Origin: Pontitalea aquivivens
Lineage (GTDB): Bacteria; Pseudomonadota; Alphaproteobacteria; Rhodobacterales; Rhodobacteraceae
DNA length: 64,000 nt
Assembly (NCBI RefSeq): GCF_046507575.1
Contig: NZ_JBKFEY010000005.1
Coordinates: forward strand, 1-64,000
Reading direction: 5' to 3'
The translations under genes and the position numbers were made by a program. The notes under the pieces were generated by a model, which saw nothing but the letters and a program-made list of their open reading frames with translations, was not told where the DNA came from and made no database searches. Of the stretch, positions 23,946 through 32,028 are shown piece after piece (within the stretch, counting starts at the first letter, position 1; every line of letters starts with the position of its first letter).

Positions 23946-25596
23946 GCCGAACCCGCGTCACCCCGATTTCCCGATCCCCGGCGGCCCCGAAATGCGCGCG
24001 GCCGACTGGCGCAGCGAAGGGCTTCTGCGGCTTCTGGAGAACGTCCTTGCCGTGGGCGAGGCGCCCGAGAAGCTGATCGTCTATGCCGCCCTTGGCAAGG
24101 CGGCGCGCAGCTGGCCCGCGCATGCGGCCATCGTGCAGACGCTGAGCGATCTGCAAGAGGACGAAACCCTGATCATCCAGTCCGGCAAGCCCGTGGCGCG
24201 GCTGAAGACCGGAACCGCCGCGCCCAAGGTCATCATGGCCAATTGCAACATCGTGGGCCAGTGGGCCAAGGCCGACACCTTCTACGAGCTGGAGCGCAAG
24301 GGCCTGATCTGCTGGGGCGGGCTGACCGCCGGCGCCTGGCAGTATATCGGCAGCCAGGGCGTGATCCAGGGCACCTACGAGATCTTCATGCGCATCGCCG
24401 AGCGCCGCTTCGAGGGCAGCCTGAAGGGCCGTTTCATCCTGACCGCCGGGCTTGGCGGGATGGGCGGCGCGCAGCCGCTGGCCGGGCGGCTGGCGGGGGC
24501 GGCGATCCTGTGCGTCGATGTCGATGCCGAACGCGCGCGGATGCGCCAGCAGATCGGCTTTCTCGACGAGATCGCGCCCGACCTCGATGCCGCACTTGCC
24601 CGGATCGCCGCCGCGCAGGCCGAGGGGCGGGCGCTGTCGGTGGGCCTTGTGGGCAACGCCGCCGAGATCTACCCCGAGATTGCCGCGCGCGGCATCACGC
24701 CCGACATCGTCACCGATCAGACCTCGGCCCACGATCTCGTCTTCGGCTATGTGCCCGCGGGCTATGATCTGGAGCGGGTGCGCCGGTTGCGCGAACAGAA
24801 CCCGGACGAGCTGATCGCGGCGGGGCGCGAAAGCATCGCGCGCCATGTGACGGCCATGCTCGAATTCCAGAAGCGCGGCGCCGAGGTCTTCGACAACGGC
24901 AACCTGATCCGCACGCAGGCCCAGCAGGGCGGGGTTGCAGATGCCTTCGACATCCCGATCTTCACCGAGGCCTATCTGCGCCCGCTTTTCGCCCGCGCCA
25001 TCGGCCCGTTCCGCTGGATGGCGCTGTCGGGCGAGCCGTCGGACATTGCCCGGATCGACGATCTGGTGCTTGAAATGTTCCCGCAGAACGCCATCGTTAC
25101 GAACTGGATCCGTCTTGCGCGCGACCATGTGCCCTTCGAGGGGCTGCCCGCACGCATCGCATGGCTGGGCCATGGCGAACGCACGGCCCTTGCGCGCGCG
25201 GTGAACGCGCTGGTGGCCGATGGCACGCTGGCCGGTCCGGTCGCGTTCTCGCGCGATCACCTTGATGCGGGGGGCATGGCCCACCCGAACATCATGACCG
25301 AGAACATGCGCGACGGATCGGACGCGGTGGCAGACTGGCCGCTGCTTGATGCGATGACGCTTTGCGCGTCGGGGGCGGATCTGGTCGCGGTGCATTCGGG
25401 CGGGGGCGGCTATGCCGGCTACATGACCTCGGCCGGGGTGACGGTCATCGCGGACGGAACCGATGCCGCCGACCTGCGGCTGGACCGCGCGCTGAGCAAC
25501 GACACCGCGCTGGGGGTCGTGCGCTATGCCGATGCAGGATATCCCGAGGCGCTCGACGAGGCCCGGAAAAATAAGATCGGTCACATTCCGACCTGA
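23938..25596 (+). CDS. Urocanase-family hydratase, probably for a modified urocanate
   Basis: A 552 aa NAD-dependent hydratase, full length for urocanase. It keeps CNIVGQWA, the NAD loop GLGGMGGAQP (171-180), DQTSAHD, GPFRW and SRDHLDAGG. Residues normally strict in HutU are changed. The active-site Cys (Cys410 in P. putida, GLPARICW) is Ala408 here (GLPARIAW). The Cys of PLFCxG is Ala352. YGNNIR is NGNLIR and HHGGG is HSGGG. This argues against ordinary histidine degradation; no other hut gene is nearby. With the DUF917 protein next door, S-methyl-thiourocanate or another modified urocanate is the likely substrate. I start at the ATG at 23938, which overlaps the DUF917 stop. Confidence 0.82.
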   Translation: MAKPNPRHPDFPIPGGPEMRAADWRSEGLLRLLENVLAVGEAPEKLIVYAALGKAARSWPAHAAIVQTLSDLQEDETLIIQSGKPVARLKTGTAAPKVIMANCNIVGQWAKADTFYELERKGLICWGGLTAGAWQYIGSQGVIQGTYEIFMRIAERRFEGSLKGRFILTAGLGGMGGAQPLAGRLAGAAILCVDVDAERARMRQQIGFLDEIAPDLDAALARIAAAQAEGRALSVGLVGNAAEIYPEIAARGITPDIVTDQTSAHDLVFGYVPAGYDLERVRRLREQNPDELIAAGRESIARHVTAMLEFQKRGAEVFDNGNLIRTQAQQGGVADAFDIPIFTEAYLRPLFARAIGPFRWMALSGEPSDIARIDDLVLEMFPQNAIVTNWIRLARDHVPFEGLPARIAWLGHGERTALARAVNALVADGTLAGPVAFSRDHLDAGGMAHPNIMTENMRDGSDAVADWPLLDAMTLCASGADLVAVHSGGGGYAGYMTSAGVTVIADGTDAADLRLDRALSNDTALGVVRYADAGYPEALDEARKNKIGHIPT

Positions 25597-25660
25597 CAGA
25601 ACGGGTGGCAGGCGACATAAGCCGCCTGCTGCCGCCAACATTCGACAACGGGGAACCAAG

Positions 25661-26656
25661 ATGTCCAAACTTGCGAAATTCGTGACGGCCGCCATGCTGA
25701 TGGCCACGCCGGTCCTTGCCGAAGATACGGTGACGCTGAAATATTCGTCCTTCCTGCCCGCGGCGACGGTGAACAATGCGCTCTCGGCGCCCGCGCTGGT
25801 GGCAAAGGCCGATGAGCTTTCGGGCGGCACGCTGAAGATCGAGCTTTATCCCGGCGGCTCGCTGGTGTCGGGCGGCGAGGTGCAGCTGAAACTGGTGCAG
25901 GACGGCGTGGCCGATATTGCCGAGATCCCGATCCCCTACACGCCCGGCCGCATCAGCGGGCTGGACGTGTTCGAACTGCCCAACCTTGCCAAAAGCAACT
26001 CGGACGGTGCGCTTGCCAGCATCAAGCTGATCGAGGACGGCCTGATCGGGGGGATGGATGATCTGGTGGCGCTTGGCATGCTGCAATCGGGGCCCTACTA
26101 CATCCACACCAAGGACCCGATCGAGGGTCTGGCCGACCTGCGCGGGCTGAAGCTGCGCGTCTCGGGCAAGACCCAGGCGCAGATCGTCAGCCGCCTTGGC
26201 GCGGTTCCCGTTTCGAACATCGCCGCCAACGCGATGGCCGAGAATGTCAGCCGCGGGCTGATCGACGGGGCGCTTGTCGATACGGGCAACCTTTACAACT
26301 TCGGTGTGGGCGATTTGCTGAAATACCATGTGACCAACCTGCCGCTGGGGTCTTTCGCGGTGCTGTTCGGGATGTCGAAGGCGCGTTATGACAGCCTTCC
26401 CGAACAGGCGAAATCCGCGATCGACCAGATCAAGGGCGAGTGGTACACGACCGAGCTTGGCCGCAACATGGACCAGCAGACCGCCGATGTGACCGCGCGC
26501 CTTGAGGCAGCGGGCGATCACCACTTCGTCGAGCTGAGCGCCGAAGACCTTGCCCATGCCGACGAGGTTCTGGCCGAGGTTGCCGAGGACTGGGAAGCCC
26601 GCTCCGACGCAAACCCGGCGATCCTTGCGGCCGCGCGCGCCGCGCTTGGCATGTGA
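25661..26656 (+). CDS. TRAP transporter solute-binding protein (DctP family)
   Basis: A 331 aa periplasmic binding protein. A short signal peptide (MSKLAKFVTAAMLMATPVLA) is followed by TVTLKYSSFLP and the family segment LRGLKLRVSGKTQAQIVSRLGA, in which the Arg usually salt-bridges the substrate carboxylate, then a NAMAENVSRGLIDGA helix. It is the first of three TRAP genes after the modified-urocanase gene. The ligand is probably a carboxylate feeding the operon. Binding-site residues cannot be assigned further by eye. Confidence 0.87.
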   Translation: MSKLAKFVTAAMLMATPVLAEDTVTLKYSSFLPAATVNNALSAPALVAKADELSGGTLKIELYPGGSLVSGGEVQLKLVQDGVADIAEIPIPYTPGRISGLDVFELPNLAKSNSDGALASIKLIEDGLIGGMDDLVALGMLQSGPYYIHTKDPIEGLADLRGLKLRVSGKTQAQIVSRLGAVPVSNIAANAMAENVSRGLIDGALVDTGNLYNFGVGDLLKYHVTNLPLGSFAVLFGMSKARYDSLPEQAKSAIDQIKGEWYTTELGRNMDQQTADVTARLEAAGDHHFVELSAEDLAHADEVLAEVAEDWEARSDANPAILAAARAALGM

Positions 26657-26671
26657 CCGGAGGGCGGGGCG

Positions 26672-27229
26672 GTGCTGAAACTGGCCAACATGATCGCAGT
26701 GATCGGCCTTACCGCCCTGCTTGCGGTGACCGGGCTGGTGCTTTTGGAAGTGTTGTTGCGCACGGGTCCGGTTCTGGCGCTGCGCGATGCGCTGCCGGGG
26801 CTGGACACGGTGCTGCGACGCTGGGGGATGGACGGGCTGTCCGATCTATATGCCCCCCTTGGCATCGTCGCGGTTGCCGCCTGCCTGCCGGCGATGCTGG
26901 CCACGCGCAGCGCGATCACCGTGCGCTTCATAGCCCAGGCCCTGCCCTGGCGGCTGCGCGAAACGCTTGAGACGGCGGGGGCGCTGCTGCTTTTGACGAT
27001 GTTCGCGCTCATGTCCTGGTGGCTGGGGCTTTATACCGCCGATCTGTGGCGCTCGGGTGAAACCACCTGGCTGCTGGAGATCCCCCGCTGGCCCGCCTTC
27101 GCCATCGCCTGCGCCTGCCTGTGGATCGGCGTGGTCATTCAGGTGCTGGTCTGTGTGCAACAGATCGCGCGGATGCTTGCCGGAACCGAGCCCGAACCCC
27201 TGCCGCACAGCGCCGGCGAAATGGAGTAA
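26672..27229 (+). CDS. TRAP transporter small permease (DctQ)
   Basis: A 185 aa membrane protein with four hydrophobic segments and the layout of DctQ: an N-terminal helix ending LLEVLLRTG, ITVRFIAQALP between helices 2 and 3, and a WLLEIPRWP loop before the last helix. It starts with GTG at 26672, preceded by GGAGGGCGGGG, 15 bp after the binding-protein gene. It stabilises the large permease in the tripartite complex. Confidence 0.8.
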   Translation: MLKLANMIAVIGLTALLAVTGLVLLEVLLRTGPVLALRDALPGLDTVLRRWGMDGLSDLYAPLGIVAVAACLPAMLATRSAITVRFIAQALPWRLRETLETAGALLLLTMFALMSWWLGLYTADLWRSGETTWLLEIPRWPAFAIACACLWIGVVIQVLVCVQQIARMLAGTEPEPLPHSAGEME

Positions 27230-27232
27230 CCC

Positions 27233-28525
27233 ATGTCTTCAATTCTTGTCGGTGCACTGGGGCTTGTGGTCCTGCTTGCGGTGATCCTGCTCAACGTGCC
27301 GATCGCGGCGGCGATGGCGCTGGTGGGGGCGGTGGGAACGCTGGTTCTCGATGCCCATGCCTCGGTCTTTTCGCTGTTCGGGACGGCGACGGTGCAGGCG
27401 CTGTCCTCGCAGGATCTGATCGTCATTCCGCTGTTCATCCTGATGGGGGGCTTTGCCATCGTGGCGGGCCTGTCGAACGAGATCTACCGCCTGGCCCACG
27501 CCTGGTTCGGGCATCTGCGCGGCGGGCTGGCGATGACGACGGTCGGCACCAGCGCGGTGTTCGGCGCGATCTGCGGCTCGTCCGTGGCCACCACCGCGAC
27601 CATGGTGCAGGTGGCGCTGCCCGAGATGCGGCGCCGCGGCTATTCCGATGCGCTGATCGCGGGGTCGATCGCGGGGGGCGGCACGCTCGGCTCGCTTATC
27701 CCGCCCTCGGTGATCATGGTGGTCTATGCCATCCTGACGCAGCAAAGCGTGCTGGACCTGTTCCGCGCGGCCATCGTGCCGGGCATCGCGGCGGTGCTTC
27801 TGTATTTCGTGGCAATCCGCATGTTCATGCTGTGGAACCCCGGCGACGGGCAGGTCCTGCCCCGCGCCACCTGGCGCGAGCGGGCCTCGGCCACGGGGCA
27901 GGCGCGGCTGACGCTGATGGTGGCGGGCGTGATGCTGGGCGGCATCTATTCGGGCGTCTTCACGGTGAACGAGGGGGCCGCGGTGGGCGTCCTGCTGGTC
28001 TTTGTCGCCTGCCTCTTGCGCCGCCGCCTGACGCGCGAGAATTTCGTGCAGACGCTGATCCGCGCGGCCTCGAATATCGGGATGATCTACCTCATCCTGA
28101 TCGGCGCCGAGATCTACAAAAGCTTCCTGACGCTGTCGGGGCTGCCTGCGGCCACGGTGGCCTGGGTGGGCGGGCTTGATCTGCCGCCGATGCTGATCGT
28201 GGCGGTGGTGATCGTGCTTTACATCGCGCTTGGCTGCGTTTTCGACGCCATGGCGGCGATGATCCTGACCATGCCCTTCGTCTTTCCGCTGGTCGTGGGG
28301 CAGCTTGGCTGCGATCCGGTCTGGTGGGGCATCATGAACGTGATGATCATCGAAATCGGCATGATCACGCCCCCCGTCGGCATCAACATCTTCGTGCTGC
28401 ACGGCATGCGGCCGGACCTGAAACTGGCGCAGATCTATCGCGGCATCGTGCCCTTCATCGTGGTCGATGTGGTGCGGATCGCGATCTTTTTGCTGTTTCC
28501 CAGCCTGATGCTGGTCTTCGTCTGA
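27233..28525 (+). CDS. TRAP transporter large permease (DctM)
   Basis: A 430 aa transporter subunit with about twelve hydrophobic segments. Typical DctM signatures are present: IPLFILMGGFAIVAGLSNEIY, the GTSAVFGAICGSSVATTATMVQVALPEM loop, AGSIAGGGTLGSLIPPSV and GMITPPVGINIFV near the C-terminus. It carries the substrate using a sodium or proton gradient. It follows DctQ by 3 bp and precedes the CoA-transferase gene by 11 bp, so uptake and metabolism are one transcriptional unit. Confidence 0.88.
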   Translation: MSSILVGALGLVVLLAVILLNVPIAAAMALVGAVGTLVLDAHASVFSLFGTATVQALSSQDLIVIPLFILMGGFAIVAGLSNEIYRLAHAWFGHLRGGLAMTTVGTSAVFGAICGSSVATTATMVQVALPEMRRRGYSDALIAGSIAGGGTLGSLIPPSVIMVVYAILTQQSVLDLFRAAIVPGIAAVLLYFVAIRMFMLWNPGDGQVLPRATWRERASATGQARLTLMVAGVMLGGIYSGVFTVNEGAAVGVLLVFVACLLRRRLTRENFVQTLIRAASNIGMIYLILIGAEIYKSFLTLSGLPAATVAWVGGLDLPPMLIVAVVIVLYIALGCVFDAMAAMILTMPFVFPLVVGQLGCDPVWWGIMNVMIIEIGMITPPVGINIFVLHGMRPDLKLAQIYRGIVPFIVVDVVRIAIFLLFPSLMLVFV

Positions 28526-28536
28526 AGGAACCTGAC

Positions 28537-29748
28537 ATGAACACTGTGACCCGCCGCCCTCTGGACGGCGTGAGGATACTTGACCTCACGCGGGTGCTTT
28601 CGGGGCCGTTCTGCACCGCGCTTCTGGCCGATATCGGCGCCGAGGTGATCAAGATCGAAAGCCCCGCGGGCGACGATCAGCGCCATATGGGGGCGATGCG
28701 CAACGGCCGCTCGATCAATTTCGAGCTGATCAACCGCAACAAGAAAAGCCTCTGCGCCGATCTGAAATCCGCGGCGGGGCAGGCGGCCATTGCCGATCTG
28801 GTGCCGCATTGCGATGTGGTGGTGGAGAATTTCCGCCCCGGCGTCGCCGCCCGCCTCGGGCTTGGCCCCGAGGCGCTTTGCGCGCTGCGCCCCGACCTGA
28901 TCCATTGCTCGATCTCGGGCTTCGGCCAGGCGGGCCCGCTGGCGGCGCGACCCAGCTATGACGTGGTGGCCCAGGCCATGAGCGGCTTCATGAGCGTGAC
29001 CGGAGAGCCCGACGGCCCGCCCGTCTTCGCCGGCGATTCCATCGGCGATACCGTGCCGGGGCTTTACGCGGCCTGGGCGATCTGCGCGGCGCTGTTCCGC
29101 CGCGAAAGAACCGGGCAGGGCGAGCGGATCGACATCTCGATGTTCGACAGCCTGTTCTCGCTTCTGCCCACGGCGCTGTCGCAATACCAGTTGACCGGAA
29201 AGGCCCCGCCCCGCACGGGGGCGAACCATCCGCTTTCCGCGCCCTTCGGCGCCTATCGGGCGGGGGATGGCTATTTCGTTCTGGCGGTGGCCAATGGCGC
29301 GCTGTTCCGCAAGCTGTCGGCCGCGATCGGTGCGCCGGACCTGCCCGATGATCCGCGTTTCGCCTCGGATCAGGCGCGGCGCGCGAACGAACCCGCGCTG
29401 CGTGCCGTGATCGAGGCCTGGGCCGCGCCGCTAGGCGCCGCCGAGGCGATCGCGCGGCTGGAGGCCGAGGGCATCCCCGCCGCGCCGATCTGGGATCTGG
29501 CGCAGGCCGCCCGCAGCCCGCAGATCGCCGCGCGCCAGTTGCTGTGCCGCCGGGAAACCGCCGCGCTTGGCGCGATCGACCTGCCCGAACAGCCCGCGCT
29601 TTTCGCAAGCTATGCGCGCGGCGCGCAGGCCCCGGCCCCCGATCTGGGCGCCGACACCGCCGAGATCCTTGCCACCGTGGCGGGCTGGGACCAGGCCCGG
29701 ATCGCCGCTTTCGTGGATCTCGTCTCGGCATTGAAGGAGACCGACTGA
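28537..29748 (+). CDS. Class III (CaiB/BaiF) CoA-transferase
   Basis: A 403 aa family III CoA-transferase. It has ILDLTRVLSGPFCTALLADIGAEVIKIE at the N-terminus, VENFRPGVAARLGLG, CSISGFGQAGP and likely catalytic Asp142 in PSYDVVAQAMSG. The start at 28537 has a GAAGGAACC ribosome-binding site. Its stop overlaps the next gene's start (TGATG). Together with the two acyl-CoA dehydrogenase subunits downstream it could activate a propionate-side-chain acid by swapping CoA from the unsaturated product, as CaiB does in carnitine metabolism. Substrate identity is inferred from the operon only. Confidence 0.83.
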   Translation: MNTVTRRPLDGVRILDLTRVLSGPFCTALLADIGAEVIKIESPAGDDQRHMGAMRNGRSINFELINRNKKSLCADLKSAAGQAAIADLVPHCDVVVENFRPGVAARLGLGPEALCALRPDLIHCSISGFGQAGPLAARPSYDVVAQAMSGFMSVTGEPDGPPVFAGDSIGDTVPGLYAAWAICAALFRRERTGQGERIDISMFDSLFSLLPTALSQYQLTGKAPPRTGANHPLSAPFGAYRAGDGYFVLAVANGALFRKLSAAIGAPDLPDDPRFASDQARRANEPALRAVIEAWAAPLGAAEAIARLEAEGIPAAPIWDLAQAARSPQIAARQLLCRRETAALGAIDLPEQPALFASYARGAQAPAPDLGADTAEILATVAGWDQARIAAFVDLVSALKETD

Positions 29749-30872
29749 TGGATCTTGCATTCTCCGCCGGGGATCAGGCCTTCTTCGCGCAGGTGCGCGA
29801 CACGCTGGCCCGCGAAGTGCCCCCCGACATCGCGGCAAAGGTGCGCCGCAACGAGGTGCTGGAGCGCGCCGATTATGTCCGCTGGCAGGACGTTCTTGTG
29901 CGTCATGGCTGGTTCGCGGCAGGCTGGCCGGCCGAATATGGCGGGCCGGGCTTTTCGCCCACGCGGCGCTACCTGTATGAGCAGGCCTATGGCGCGACCT
30001 ATGCCCCGCCGCCGGTGCAGTTCGGCATCACGATGGTGGGGCCGATCATCTTCACCTATGGCACGCCCGCGCAGAAAGAGCGTTTCCTGCCCGACATCCG
30101 GCAGAACCGCGCCTGGTGGTGCCAGGGCTATTCCGAGCCGCAGGCCGGGTCCGACCTTGCCGCGCTGCGCAGCTTTGCCGAACGCGATGGCGACAGCTAT
30201 GTGGTCAACGGGCAGAAGATCTGGACGACATGGGCGCAATGGGCGGACTGGATGTTCTGCCTGGTCAAGACCGACCGCAGCGTCAAGCCGCAGGCCGGGA
30301 TCAGCTTCCTGCTGATCGACATGAAATCGCCCGGCATCACCGTGCGGCCGATCCGCACCATCGACGGCGATGCCGAGGTCAACGAGGTCTTCCTTGATAA
30401 CGTCCGGGTGCCCGCCGAAAACCTGATCGGAGAGGAGGGCGGCGGCTGGACCTATGCCAAGGTCCTGCTGGAGCATGAGCGGTTCATCATGTCCGGTGCC
30501 GCCCGGTCGCGCCGCGACCTTGAGGCGCTTCGGGTGCTGGATGCGGCGGGCGCGTTCGCGGACCGCATCGCGCGGCTAGATACCGATCTGCTGGCGCTGG
30601 AATATCTGGAGCTGCGGCTGCTTTCGACGATGAATGCCGGGCAGAATCCGGGACCGCGCGCCTCGGCGCTCAAGATCCGCGGAACCGAGATCGCGCAGGC
30701 GATCTCGCGGTTGCGGCTGGACATGGCACGGGCCACGCGCGGCCCGCTGCCCGATGTTTTGCACAATGCCGAAGAGATGTGGCTGAACCTGCGCAAGCTG
30801 ACGATCTGGGGCGGTTCGAACGAAATTCAGCGCAATGTCATGGCCAAGGCCGTGCTGGGGCTGGGGGGCTGA
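29748..30872 (+). CDS. Acyl-CoA dehydrogenase, catalytic-type subunit
   Basis: A 374 aa acyl-CoA dehydrogenase of the kind that works as the large partner in alpha2beta2 enzymes (pimeloyl-CoA dehydrogenase PimC or actinobacterial steroid side-chain FadE pairs). It has YSEPQAGSDLAAL, QKIWTTWAQWADW and WGGSNEIQRNVMAK. The MCAD-type Glu position is Gly (WGGSN), but a Glu is present in LLEHERFIM at the alternative helix position, so catalysis is plausible. The start overlaps the CoA-transferase stop. It is followed 5 bp later by its apparent partner. Confidence 0.82.
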   Translation: MDLAFSAGDQAFFAQVRDTLAREVPPDIAAKVRRNEVLERADYVRWQDVLVRHGWFAAGWPAEYGGPGFSPTRRYLYEQAYGATYAPPPVQFGITMVGPIIFTYGTPAQKERFLPDIRQNRAWWCQGYSEPQAGSDLAALRSFAERDGDSYVVNGQKIWTTWAQWADWMFCLVKTDRSVKPQAGISFLLIDMKSPGITVRPIRTIDGDAEVNEVFLDNVRVPAENLIGEEGGGWTYAKVLLEHERFIMSGAARSRRDLEALRVLDAAGAFADRIARLDTDLLALEYLELRLLSTMNAGQNPGPRASALKIRGTEIAQAISRLRLDMARATRGPLPDVLHNAEEMWLNLRKLTIWGGSNEIQRNVMAKAVLGLGG

Positions 30873-30877
30873 GGGGC

Positions 30878-31855
30878 ATGGATTTTGAACTGAACGAAAC
30901 CGAACGGCTTTTGCACGACAGCCTGCTGCGCTTTGTCCAGGCCGAGGCGCCGCGCGATGCGGCGCAGGACTGGGGGCATGCGGTTGCGATGGGGTGGCAC
31001 GCGGCGGCCACGCCCGAGGCGCAGGGCGGCTTCGGCATGGGACTTGTCGGCCCGATGCTGATCGCCGAAAGCCTTGGGGCGGCGCTGTCGGCGCTGTCGT
31101 GGCGCGATGCGGCGGTGGTGCCGGCCCTGGCGCTTGCGGCCCTCGCCGACGAGGGCGAGGCCGATTGCGCGGACTGGCTGGAGCACTTCCTGGCCGGTGA
31201 TCTGGCGGTGCATAGCGCGTATCTGGACGCGCCGCCCGCCGCCGGGGCGCTGGTTCTGGAGGGGGTGCCCGAGGGGCCGGAAATCGGGCTGGTCCTGCTG
31301 CGCTATCGCAAGGGCGGGCAGGGCCATGTCGCGCTTGCCGGGGCGGCGGCGCTTCGGCGCGACGGCCCGTCACGCGGCAATCTTCGGGTCGATCCGACCG
31401 GGCTGCGCAGCCTTGCCCTTCCCGCCGCACTTGAGGGGCGGCTGGATACGGCGGCCCGCATCGCCGCGGCGGCCGATCATCTGGGCGCGATGCAGGCGCT
31501 GATGGACATGACGCTGGACTATGTGCGCACACGCCAGCAATTCGGCCGCCCGCTTGGCGCGTTCCAGGCCTTGCAGCACCGTCTGGTGGACATGTTCGTG
31601 GCACTGGAAGAGGCCCGCGCGCTGACCATGGCCGCGGCGATGGCGGCCACGGCAGCGCGCGCCGATGCCGCGCGGCTGGCGACGGCGGCATGGGACTGCG
31701 CGCGCCGCGCGGGTGCGAAGATCGCCGAAGAGGCGATTCAGATGCATGGCGGGATCGGCATGACCGAGGAATGCCGGGTCGGCGCCTATGTCAAACGCAT
31801 CCTGCGCAACGAGGCCGGGCCTGTCAGCAGATACCATCAAGGGAATGTGGCCTGA
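30878..31855 (+). CDS. Acyl-CoA dehydrogenase, small non-catalytic-type subunit
   Basis: A 325 aa acyl-CoA dehydrogenase homologue, shorter than the usual 380 because the middle beta domain is reduced (about residues 100-165). The C-terminal helices are intact: RTRQQFGRPLGAFQALQHRL, AIQMHGGIGMTEE and VKRILRNEAGP. Neither catalytic Glu position holds Glu, as in the beta chains of heteromeric enzymes such as PimD or actinobacterial FadE partners. It therefore probably forms a hetero-oligomer with the preceding protein and completes its FAD site. It is the last gene of the plus-strand operon that starts at 20.2 kb. Confidence 0.8.
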   Translation: MDFELNETERLLHDSLLRFVQAEAPRDAAQDWGHAVAMGWHAAATPEAQGGFGMGLVGPMLIAESLGAALSALSWRDAAVVPALALAALADEGEADCADWLEHFLAGDLAVHSAYLDAPPAAGALVLEGVPEGPEIGLVLLRYRKGGQGHVALAGAAALRRDGPSRGNLRVDPTGLRSLALPAALEGRLDTAARIAAAADHLGAMQALMDMTLDYVRTRQQFGRPLGAFQALQHRLVDMFVALEEARALTMAAAMAATAARADAARLATAAWDCARRAGAKIAEEAIQMHGGIGMTEECRVGAYVKRILRNEAGPVSRYHQGNVA

Positions 31856-32028
31856 GAACCCTCAGGCATCAACCGGATCTGCAGGCTCGACCCAGAAGAG
31901 GGGCTGAGGGTGCGCAAACGGAAGGCGTGGCGCCGGTAACCGATCGTCTCTGGCACGTCATGCAGGCCTCAGTCCGCAATGGTGATCCTGTGCCCCGCCT
32001 TGGGTGTTCAGCCCCTTCTCGGTCGCGG

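Noticed and set aside
23938..25596. Ordinary histidine utilisation (hutU)
   Set aside because: No hutH, hutI, hutG or hutC is present, and the active-site Cys and other strict residues are replaced.
31858..31911. ACCCTCAG/CTGAGGGT inverted repeat between converging genes
   Set aside because: The arms are 38 bp apart with no T-run, so I do not call it a terminator.
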